A DNA stretch of 6,544 bases from contig DAHVXO010000209.1 in assembly GCA_027356675.1 (NCBI GenBank), positions 1 through 6,544 on the forward strand. Reading direction: 5' to 3'. Source of the DNA: Symbiobacteriaceae bacterium. GTDB taxonomy: Bacteria; Bacillota_E; Symbiobacteriia; Symbiobacteriales; Symbiobacteriaceae. Below the pieces are notes generated by a model. It saw nothing but the letters and a program-made list of their open reading frames with translations. It had not been told where the DNA came from and made no database searches. Below are positions 1 through 5,981 of the stretch, in pieces (position 1 is the first letter of the stretch; every line of letters begins with the position of its first letter). The translations under genes and the position numbers were made by a program.

Positions 1-819
1 AGAGTCCTGGTGGAAGGACGCGACGTTTTGCGCTCTCCCGCCGCGGTGCGGGACGTCATTGGTTTGGCTGGGCAGTCAGCAGCCGTACAGGAGGAGCTGA
101 CCGGGAGGGAGAACCTGGAGATAATGGGCCGTCTCTACCACCTGGACCCTGAGACGCGGCGGCAGCGAACCAGCGAGCTTCTTGAGCGGTTCGATCTCCT
201 GGACGCCGCGGATCGCGCCGCTAAGGGCTATTCAGGTGGAATGCAGCGCCGGCTTGACCTGGCGCTCAGCTTGGTGGCTCTGCCAAGGGTCCTGTTTCTG
301 GACGAGCCCACGACCGGCCTTGATCCTCGGAGCCGTCTTGGGATGTGGGATGTTATCAGGGAGCTGGTTTCAGGCGGGACCACGCTTCTTCTCACGACGC
401 AGTATTTGGAGGAGGCCGACGAACTTGCTGACGAGATCGTCGTAATTGATCACGGCAAGGTCATCGCTGCCGGCACTGCCGGGGAGCTGAAGAACAAGGT
501 CGGAGGCGATGTGGTCCAATTCGAGGTGGTGGAGCGGTCCCGCCTCGGCGAAGCAGCCGAAGCGGTCAAGTCGCTATCGGAGTCCGAGCCGGCCTTGGAT
601 AACGAGAGTGGAACGGTAAGCCTGTGGGTCGGCGAAAATGGCTCGCACGCCCTGGTGGAGACCGTGAGGCGCCTTGACGCCGTGGGCATCCACACCGAAG
701 GATTAGGGGTCCGCAGGCCGTCTCTCGAAGACGTGTTCCTGTCCCTGACTGGACATGGCGCGGAGAACCTGGAAAACAGTTCACCTGGTGGCAGTCGCAA
801 AGCCGGCCGGCGGCACTGA
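1..819 (+). CDS. ABC exporter ATP-binding subunit, DrrA-like (5' partial)
   Basis: This is the cytoplasmic ATPase of a two-gene ABC-2 type exporter, which hydrolyses ATP to drive export by the permease encoded next. The reading frame is open to base 1, so the start codon and Walker A (P-loop) lie outside the window; the GTG at base 10 is an internal valine, because family homology already runs through it. Counting from base 10, visible motifs are the Q-loop Gln22 (GLAGQ), the signature YSGGMQ at 74-79, Walker B VLFLDEP at 94-100 and the D-loop GLDP at 103-106. The usual H-loop histidine is Gln131 (TTQYLEEAD), as I recall for the DrrA daunorubicin-resistance family. The C-terminal part, about 150-255, ends with the typical RRPSLEDVFLSLTG segment of drug-export ATPases. 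The gene ends 11 bases before the permease. The substrate cannot be read from the sequence. Confidence 0.95.
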   Translation, partial: RVLVEGRDVLRSPAAVRDVIGLAGQSAAVQEELTGRENLEIMGRLYHLDPETRRQRTSELLERFDLLDAADRAAKGYSGGMQRRLDLALSLVALPRVLFLDEPTTGLDPRSRLGMWDVIRELVSGGTTLLLTTQYLEEADELADEIVVIDHGKVIAAGTAGELKNKVGGDVVQFEVVERSRLGEAAEAVKSLSESEPALDNESGTVSLWVGENGSHALVETVRRLDAVGIHTEGLGVRRPSLEDVFLSLTGHGAENLENSSPGGSRKAGRRH

Positions 820-820
820 T

Positions 821-825
821 AGGAG
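821..825 (+). promoter_or_regulatory. Ribosome binding site of the ABC permease
   Basis: AGGAG lies five bases before the ATG at 831, in the 11-base gap after the ATPase stop codon. It fixes the permease start and supports cotranscription of the two genes. Confidence 0.8.
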
Positions 826-830
826 ACTAA

Positions 831-1658
831 ATGACCATTATCGACTCGCAGCGTCTCGTGGCGCTCGACATTCCAAGCCCTCCGACGTGGAGGCGTTTCA
901 AGCTCGGCCTGTCCGACACGGTGACCTTGACACGCAGGGATCTCCAGGTCTGGGTTAGAAATCCAGCTTTCATCTTCTTCACAATCATCCAGCCCGTCAT
1001 GTTCGTGCTTTTGTTCCGCTATGTCTTCGGCGGCGCGATCCCGGTGAAGGTTCCAGGGGGATATGTCAGCTTCCTCATGCCCGGGATCATAGCCCAGTCA
1101 GCCGCTTTCGCATCGTTCGGCACCGCGATCGCGCTGGCGAGGCAACTTCAAAAGGGCGTGATAGACCGCTTCCGGGCGATGCCCATTTCGCGCTCAGCGG
1201 TGCTGTTGGGACGCCTTCTTGCCGACACCATCCGGCTGGTGGTAACCGTCTTGGTGATACTCGGCGTTGGCTATCTGGTGGGCTTTCGTTTCAGCAATGG
1301 TGTCCTTCCCGCGATACTGATGCTGATCCTGGGAGTGGTGTTCGGAGTGACCATCTGCACTGTAAGCGCATTCGTCGGACTCGCCATCAAAGACGAGGAG
1401 TCTGTTGGCTCCTTCGGCCTGGTTTGGCTTTTCCCGCTCACGTTCGTAAGTGCGGCCTTCGTGCCAGTCCAGTCGATGCCGGGCTGGCTCCAAGCCTTTG
1501 CCAACAACCAGCCTGTGACGATCGTGATAGATGAGATGCGCTCCCTGGCTCTCGGCGGGCCTCTCGCACTTCACGCATGGCAAAGCGTGGTCTGGCTTGG
1601 CTGCATAGCCGCAGTTTTCGTGCCGCTGGCGGTCAGGGCCTACCGCAAGGCGACTTGA
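831..1658 (+). CDS. ABC-2 type exporter permease, DrrB-like
   Basis: This is the membrane subunit paired with the upstream ATPase. The protein has 275 residues, usual for DrrB-type permeases. A cytoplasmic N-terminus of about 45 residues is followed by about six membrane segments, near residues 47-66, 78-103, 130-152, 160-184, 190-212 and 250-268. The loop DRFRAMPISR at 112-121 matches the conserved basic/proline coupling element of ABC-2 permeases. The segment FVPVQSMPGWLQ at 210-221, followed by NNQPVT at 225-230, matches the conserved stretch before the last membrane helix. The ATG has a good ribosome site, and the stop is followed by a strong hairpin, so this is probably the last gene of the transcript. 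By family it should export a hydrophobic drug, antibiotic or lipid. The nearby MarR gene fits a resistance role, but the sequence does not prove that. Confidence 0.95.
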   Translation: MTIIDSQRLVALDIPSPPTWRRFKLGLSDTVTLTRRDLQVWVRNPAFIFFTIIQPVMFVLLFRYVFGGAIPVKVPGGYVSFLMPGIIAQSAAFASFGTAIALARQLQKGVIDRFRAMPISRSAVLLGRLLADTIRLVVTVLVILGVGYLVGFRFSNGVLPAILMLILGVVFGVTICTVSAFVGLAIKDEESVGSFGLVWLFPLTFVSAAFVPVQSMPGWLQAFANNQPVTIVIDEMRSLALGGPLALHAWQSVVWLGCIAAVFVPLAVRAYRKAT

Positions 1659-1675
1659 TCCGGGTTGTGTTCCAC

Positions 1676-1710
1676 AGTGGTCACCAGCGAACTTGCCTGG
1701 TGACCACTTT
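1676..1710 (+). terminator. Hairpin terminator after the ABC exporter genes
   Basis: A perfect 12-base inverted repeat, AGTGGTCACCAG at 1676-1687 and CTGGTGACCACT at 1697-1708, encloses a 9-base loop and starts 17 bases after the permease stop. The T run after it is short: TTT when the stem's last T is counted. The perfect stem and its place between convergent genes support a terminator. The weak T tail leaves room for another role, such as blocking read-through into the MarR gene from the left or stabilising the mRNA 3' end. Confidence 0.65.
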
Positions 1711-1760
1711 CGATTCCCGCGCGATGAAAGGGCATCAGAGGCTAAATCACATGTCGCCGG

Positions 1761-1789
1761 AAAAGTCCCGCTGGCGCCTTGGCCGCGGG
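1761..1789 (-). terminator. Rho-independent terminator of the MarR gene
   Basis: Read on the minus strand, a GC-rich stem starts five bases after the MarR stop codon. CCCGC (1785-1789) and GGC (1782-1784) pair with GCC (1773-1775) and GCGGG (1767-1771), with one bulged base at 1772 and a 6-base loop at 1776-1781. It is followed by ACTTTT down to 1761. The position, GC stem and T run fit a classical terminator. With the hairpin at 1676-1708 it insulates the two converging transcripts. Confidence 0.6.
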
Positions 1790-1793
1790 ATGT

Positions 1794-2324
1794 TTACTCC
1801 TCGTTGGCGGGATCGGTGCCAGAGATTTCACCGCTGATGCGCCAGCCGAGAGACCACTCCTGTTCCGCCACCCCACCGGCAGCCGCCGTGAAAGCCCGCA
1901 ACGCCAGCAGCACCGTCTCCTGATCTTTGACCGGCAGGCGTGCCAGAATCGCTGCGAGCTCTTCACGCCTCCTGCGGGTCACCTTCGATACGATTTCCCT
2001 CCCCTGCAGGGCAAGCGACACCCTGACGATTCTGCGGTCAGAGCTGGCCCGTCGGCGTGAAATCAGCCCTTTCCGCACAAGACGGTCGCACATCCTGGTG
2101 GCAGTTGAAGGCCCCACCCCGAGTATCGCCGCCAAGTCTGCGACGTTCTGGGGACCGCGCGCGGCAAGCTCCACCAAGACCCGGTACTGAACCAGGGTGA
2201 CGTCCTCGTCCACGTCCCCAAGCGAGCGCGCCGCGACCGCCACAAGGGCACGGCTGGCGCCCATGACCGCATCGACCAGCTCATCTCCTGCTGTAAGCCC
2301 CACGCCATCGATAATATTTGACAT
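1794..2324 (-). CDS. MarR-family transcriptional regulator
   Basis: This is a 176-residue winged helix-turn-helix regulator. MarR proteins bind palindromic DNA as dimers, usually as repressors released by a small phenolic or drug-like ligand. The N-terminal dimer helix spans about residues 12-36. Helices at about 43-70 lead to the recognition helix in GPSTATRMCDRLVRKG (71-86). The wing follows at about 89-108, with the conserved Asp96-Arg97-Arg98 and VSLALQG. A C-terminal dimerisation helix covers about 110-148, and the tail to 176 is polar and probably flexible. The ATG at 2322-2324 has no evident Shine-Dalgarno sequence, so the message may be leaderless. Palindromes directly upstream suggest autorepression. 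The gene converges on the ABC exporter and diverges from the ClC gene. The family call is firm; the ligand and targets are unknown. Confidence 0.93.
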   Translation of the reverse strand: MSNIIDGVGLTAGDELVDAVMGASRALVAVAARSLGDVDEDVTLVQYRVLVELAARGPQNVADLAAILGVGPSTATRMCDRLVRKGLISRRRASSDRRIVRVSLALQGREIVSKVTRRRREELAAILARLPVKDQETVLLALRAFTAAAGGVAEQEWSLGWRISGEISGTDPANEE

Positions 2325-2360
2325 CTACAATCATTGTATATAGCTATACTTGCTATATGC
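2310..2360. promoter_or_regulatory. Divergent promoter/operator region between MarR and ClC genes
   Basis: This AT-rich island stands out in GC-rich surroundings. It holds a 13-base palindrome, TACAAT-C-ATTGTA (2326-2338), next to a perfect 10-base palindrome, TATAGCTATA (2339-2348). A further inverted pair is ATATAGC (2338-2344) and GCTATAT (2352-2358), spaced by 7 bases. On the minus strand, TATACA (2340-2335) could be a -10 box 10 bases before the MarR ATG. On the plus strand a consensus TTGACA lies at 2318-2323, but no good -10 sits at 17 bases; TATACT at 2345-2350 is 21 bases away. Palindromes over a MarR promoter fit an autoregulatory operator. Which palindrome is bound is unknown, and the promoter boxes are only plausible. 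Confidence 0.6.
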
Positions 2361-2418
2361 ACGCATTTTCTCTAACAACAGGCCACCGTCACGCGGTCGG
2401 ACGACGAACGAGGATCCA

Positions 2419-2565
2419 ATGCCAATGAGCAGCAGCATTCACAGGCCGCCCGCGCCAACTCGCCTGTACCTTCGTGACGGCGTTTCGACAACAGAGCTCC
2501 AAGTTGAACCGGCAGAAAGCACTCCAATGAGCCAGCGCCTCTCCTCTGTCTGGGAAAACCGATGA
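2419..2565 (+). CDS. Possible 48-residue leader ORF overlapping the ClC gene
   Basis: A short ORF starts at an ATG five bases after GAGG (2410-2413). Its TGA overlaps the ClC ATG as ATGA (2562-2565), a layout typical of translational coupling. The protein is hydrophilic, with no membrane segment, cysteine or recognised domain; residues 9-16 are RPPAPTRL and the C-terminus is SSVWENR. I do not recognise it. In its favour are the ribosome site and the exact overlap. Against it are its short length and a third-position GC of about 60% (29 of 48 codons), only weakly gene-like for this window. It could also be untranslated 5' leader. If real, its translation would deliver ribosomes to the ClC start, which has a poor ribosome site of its own. 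Confidence 0.3.
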   Translation: MPMSSSIHRPPAPTRLYLRDGVSTTELQVEPAESTPMSQRLSSVWENR

Positions 2566-4673
2566 GCCCGAGCACCGCGAGCCGCTCCAATGGAGGGGGC
2601 CGGAATCGCTCTCGGGCAGCTGGACCTCACGCCACCCAAGGCATGAGGAATTCGGTCGCAGAGCGGATCAAATCGATGCCGTACTTGCCAAAATGGCTCA
2701 TGCTCGCCTCGGTGATCGGGGTCATAGCGGGGCTGGGCGCCGTCGTGTTCTACGAGGCACTCACCCTGTCGACGCACTTCTTTCTTGGAGTTCTGGCCGG
2801 CTACCAGGTCCCAACCCCGGCGGGAGAAGGGAACCTGGCCGGTTCAGCCCATTACCTGCGGGCCTGGGCGATTCCACTCGTGGTTGTCCTGGGCGGGCTG
2901 GTATCCGGCTTCATCGTCTACACCTGGGCGCCTGAGGCGGAGGGGCACGGCACTGATGCCGCCATCGACGCCATTCACCACAATCCCCGGGGAATCCGTC
3001 TGCGCGCCGTTGTCATCAAGATCATCGCATCCGCTGTCACCATCGGCTCAGGCGGTTCCGGGGGGCGAGAAGGCCCCACGGCTCAGATCAGCGCCGGATT
3101 CGGATCTTTTCTGGCCCGGATACTGGACCTTTCGCCTGAGGATGGCCGGATCGCGGTATCGGTGGGAATCGGCTCGGGAATCGGCGCAATCTTCAGTGCC
3201 CCGCTCGGAGGCGCGGTCCTGGCCGCCGACATCGTCTACCGAGACGACTTCGAATTCGAGGCCCTGCTGCCCGGAACCCTGGCTTCCGTCATTGCCTTTG
3301 CCATCTTCGGAGCGGTTTATGGCTACGAGCCATTGTTCTCCATCCCCGGCGGATACAACTTCACGCAACCAGTTCAGCTCTTGTGGTTCGCGGTGCTCGG
3401 GCTGGTGGCCGGCGGCATGGGCCTTTTGTACTCCAGGTCCTTTTACGGAATCATCCGGCTGGCGGAGAGACTTCCCTTTTCCCGCAAGCTCCGCCCGGCC
3501 CTGGGAGCCCTGCTCACGGGTTTGCTGGCTCTGTGGCTTCCCGAAGTCCTCGGCACAGGGTACGGCTGGGTGCAAAAAGGCTTCGCATCGGAGCTCTCCA
3601 ACCTGCCCCTGTTAGTCCTGATTGCGCTTCCATTCGCACGAATCGCCGCGACTGCCTTCTCCATTGGAAGCGGCGGATCCGGTGGAGTCTTCGGTCCCGG
3701 AATGGTGATCGGCTCGTTCACCGGGCTGGCGGTCTGGCATCTGCTCCAGCCGTGGGCCCCTGGGATTGGCCACGACCCTGCGGCTTTCATCGCGGTGGGA
3801 ATGATGGCGGTGTTTGGCGCCATATCGCGCGCCCCGATTGCGGTGATGCTGATGGTGGGCGAGATGACCGGGAACATGAGTCTCCTTGCACCGGCCATGA
3901 TCGCCGTCGCCATCGCCTGGTTCATCATCGCCAGCTCTGATGACAGCATCTACCGCTCCCAGCTGCGAACCAAGGCGGACGCGCCGGCGCGCAAGCTCAC
4001 CTATGGACTCCCGCTTCTGACGGCCATGAAAGTTGCCGATCTTGTGCAACCAGCCGTGCTCCGGCTTGCCTCCGGCACCAGCGCTTCTGACGCCCTGCGG
4101 ATGCTCCGCCAGGCCTCGCTCCCTGGCGCTCCCGTGGAGGACGAAGACGGGGTATTCATCGGCACTGTCAAGAGAAGCCGTCTGGAGGAGGTGGTGGCGG
4201 CGGCGACTGCGGATGCCGGGCTTGGAGACGCCATCGAAACCTCAAGCCCTTCCATGGCAATCTCGTCGAAGCTCGACGTCGGTCTTGAACTGCTGCTGCA
4301 GTCTGGAATGGGATGGGTGCCGGTCACCGACGACGCCCGCCATGTAGTGGGTATTCTTTCAGCGAGCGATCTTGTGAGCGGCTACAACAAGACCCTAAGC
4401 GCCAAGGTCGGTTACGCCTATGACCTCACCACCCGGGCATTGGCCGTTGAGGAACGGGTGGGCAAGGGGGCGCCGGCCGCAGGTCGCGCAATCCGCGATG
4501 CCGATCTCCCACCAGGTTGCGTGGTGGTATGGGTGCAGCACCAGGGGGTGCGAAGCTGCGCTTCGGGATCGACAGAGATCGCCGAGGGCGACATAGTAAG
4601 TGCGATAGTTGCAGCCAACGAGGCCGAAGCGCTCCGCCAGCGCCTCTCAGGCAAAGAGATCTCCGCAGATTAG
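2562..4673 (+). CDS. ClC-family chloride channel/transporter with CBS pair and TrkA-C domain
   Basis: This is an inner-membrane anion channel or H+/anion antiporter of 703 residues. A basic, Ser/Arg-rich N-terminus (1-43) precedes the ClC membrane domain (about 44-465). Visible motifs are GHGTD at 128-132, at the position of the GSGIP filter of E. coli ClC; GREGP at 168-172, with gating Glu170; GVFGP at 375-379; and Tyr464 in SIYRSQL, matching the central pore tyrosine. A CBS-domain pair follows at about 488-608, then a TrkA-C/RCK-C-like domain at about 620-698. Such cytoplasmic domains usually bind nucleotides or ligands and tune the pore. The equivalent of the E. coli proton glutamate (Glu203) appears to be Ile224, so channel-like behaviour is possible. 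The chosen ATG overlaps the small upstream ORF; Met28 (2643) is an alternative start that keeps all motifs. Confidence 0.94.
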   Translation: MSPSTASRSNGGGRNRSRAAGPHATQGMRNSVAERIKSMPYLPKWLMLASVIGVIAGLGAVVFYEALTLSTHFFLGVLAGYQVPTPAGEGNLAGSAHYLRAWAIPLVVVLGGLVSGFIVYTWAPEAEGHGTDAAIDAIHHNPRGIRLRAVVIKIIASAVTIGSGGSGGREGPTAQISAGFGSFLARILDLSPEDGRIAVSVGIGSGIGAIFSAPLGGAVLAADIVYRDDFEFEALLPGTLASVIAFAIFGAVYGYEPLFSIPGGYNFTQPVQLLWFAVLGLVAGGMGLLYSRSFYGIIRLAERLPFSRKLRPALGALLTGLLALWLPEVLGTGYGWVQKGFASELSNLPLLVLIALPFARIAATAFSIGSGGSGGVFGPGMVIGSFTGLAVWHLLQPWAPGIGHDPAAFIAVGMMAVFGAISRAPIAVMLMVGEMTGNMSLLAPAMIAVAIAWFIIASSDDSIYRSQLRTKADAPARKLTYGLPLLTAMKVADLVQPAVLRLASGTSASDALRMLRQASLPGAPVEDEDGVFIGTVKRSRLEEVVAAATADAGLGDAIETSSPSMAISSKLDVGLELLLQSGMGWVPVTDDARHVVGILSASDLVSGYNKTLSAKVGYAYDLTTRALAVEERVGKGAPAAGRAIRDADLPPGCVVVWVQHQGVRSCASGSTEIAEGDIVSAIVAANEAEALRQRLSGKEISAD

Positions 4674-4757
4674 GATAAATCCGCCCGATCATTGGGGCAG
4701 GTCCACCGGCTTCAAAGCGGAGACGGGCTATCCGGGCCGGAAAGTCCCGGGGCTGAC

Positions 4758-5861
4758 TCAGTCCCTGATGTCCTGCACCAGCCATTCCGTTGGTATTTCA
4801 CGGCCGAGCCCCTTCTCCACCGCGTTTTCGTAGATGAGTCCGCAAACCGTATGGAACTGGGCTCCCTGGGCATTCCCCCTCTCCGAGAAGGTGATATCGC
4901 CCGGATCCGACCTCACTACCGCCTCTCCGCTGAGAATCTGTGGCAGAGTCACCACCTTGGACTCGATCACCGACGGGTCCCACGCCTTCTTGCCATGGAG
5001 ATGCTGGCGCCAAACCGGATCGTTGGGACGCGCCATGTAGTAGACAAACTCTTCGCGTGTTCCCGCTGCGGAACTGCCCCCTGGTGCAGTCGCATCCGCC
5101 AAACGGAGCCAGGTGGTGAATCTGTCTATGGCATCAGAATCAGGGGCACCCCCAATGCTTGTCACGTGGGAGCCGCGTCCGAGATGACGGCCAAAGATCA
5201 CAGCCCCCACCGCATCGGTGCAGCCGGAAACGATATCCGCGCCGGCACAGGCGGCTTCCGGGGAGTCGACCGCCTTGACCTCGATTCCATGTCTTTCGGC
5301 CATCTCGCCCGCGTAGCGCTCCCTATTGACTTTCGTTGGGCTGTAAACCTGGACCAGCTCGAGTCCCCTGACGGCGGATATAGCCTCCAGGTGCGTCCTG
5401 GCCATGCCGCCGGATCCGATCATTGCGAGCACCTTGGAATCCGGATTCGATCCGTATTTGACACCAATCGCTGAATCGGCAGCCACCCTAATGTGCTGGA
5501 GGACACCGTCGTTCATAAGAGCGAGCGGCTCCCCGTTCCTGACCGAGAGAAGAAGCACCAGACCCATGAAGGTCCCTGGCTGGATGCAGTACTTCTCCTG
5601 AGTGCGGTTGCCGTCCCGGGACTCTTCGGTGAGAATGTCTGACTTCATGCGTATGGCGAAATATCCGCTTCGCGCCGAGCCACCCTCCATGGTTCCCCAC
5701 TGATACACGGAGCGCCCATCGCCGGTGGGAATTCGCATGTCGATCCTGGGCCGGCAAATTCCCTCTCCGTCGGCAAGGTCCACATAGGACTGTTCCAAAA
5801 CATCCACCGCATCACGAACATCCAGCAGCTCAGAGACCATTTTGTTATCGATTACAAGCAC
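4758..5861 (-). CDS. Ornithine cyclodeaminase/mu-crystallin family protein
   Basis: This is a 367-residue cytoplasmic NAD(P)-dependent enzyme of a family that includes ornithine cyclodeaminase, archaeal alanine dehydrogenase, ketimine reductases and SbnB. The N-terminal and C-terminal parts form the substrate/dimer domain. The central Rossmann fold begins with VLAMIGSGGMA (144-154), its GSGGMA being the dinucleotide loop. Arg39, Lys73 and Arg125 (HIRVAADSA) fit the family's substrate-carboxylate residues. The ornithine-cyclodeaminase Asp of the GGD motif is not in place: the sequence is IGGAPDSD at 236-243. A true cyclodeaminase is therefore doubtful. The start is GTG at 5861, six bases after AAGGGG (5873-5868). 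The gene follows a paralogue on the same strand after 120 bases and converges on the ClC gene. The family call is strong, the substrate unknown. Confidence 0.9.
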   Translation of the reverse strand: MLVIDNKMVSELLDVRDAVDVLEQSYVDLADGEGICRPRIDMRIPTGDGRSVYQWGTMEGGSARSGYFAIRMKSDILTEESRDGNRTQEKYCIQPGTFMGLVLLLSVRNGEPLALMNDGVLQHIRVAADSAIGVKYGSNPDSKVLAMIGSGGMARTHLEAISAVRGLELVQVYSPTKVNRERYAGEMAERHGIEVKAVDSPEAACAGADIVSGCTDAVGAVIFGRHLGRGSHVTSIGGAPDSDAIDRFTTWLRLADATAPGGSSAAGTREEFVYYMARPNDPVWRQHLHGKKAWDPSVIESKVVTLPQILSGEAVVRSDPGDITFSERGNAQGAQFHTVCGLIYENAVEKGLGREIPTEWLVQDIRD

Positions 5862-5867
5862 GCCCCA

Positions 5868-5873
5868 CCCCTT
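5868..5873 (-). promoter_or_regulatory. Ribosome binding site deciding the GTG start at 5861
   Basis: Read on the minus strand, AAGGGG lies six bases before the GTG at 5861. The in-frame ATG at 5840 (residue 8) has no such site. Starting at the GTG also keeps the N-terminal LVIDNKMVSELL segment normally seen at the start of this family. Confidence 0.6.
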
Positions 5874-5981
5874 TTGAACATTCCTCTCTTAAACAACAAC
5901 CGCCTCGATGACACCCAACGGCCGCTGAGCCGGTACGGGTCAAGGTTGACGCGGTTGCCAAGAACGGCCCTTAGCCGGAGT

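Noticed and set aside
10..12. GTG at base 10 as the start of the ABC ATPase.
   Set aside because: The frame is open upstream to base 1, the protein lacks its Walker A motif, and residues around this point match the interior of DrrA-type ATPases. The gene is cut by the window edge.
2350..2418. Upstream extension of the small leader ORF to a TTG start at 2350.
   Set aside because: The TTG has no ribosome site and sits inside the palindromic promoter region; the ATG at 2419 is better supported.
2785..3615. Plus-strand frame of 276 codons within the ClC gene.
   Set aside because: It is an out-of-frame overlap of the ClC gene, rich in Ser, Pro, Arg and Trp as expected of a shadow frame, while the ClC frame carries all family motifs.
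4732..4750. CCGGG/CCCGG hairpin between the convergent ClC and cyclodeaminase-family genes, a possible terminator.
   Set aside because: The stem is only five base pairs with a 9-base loop, and no T run follows on either strand. I see no convincing terminator in the 84-base gap 4674-4757.
4692..5474. Long plus-strand open frame of 260 codons opposite the cyclodeaminase-family gene.
   Set aside because: It lies antisense inside a clear family member, its protein has no recognisable domain, and it is explained as a GC-rich shadow frame.
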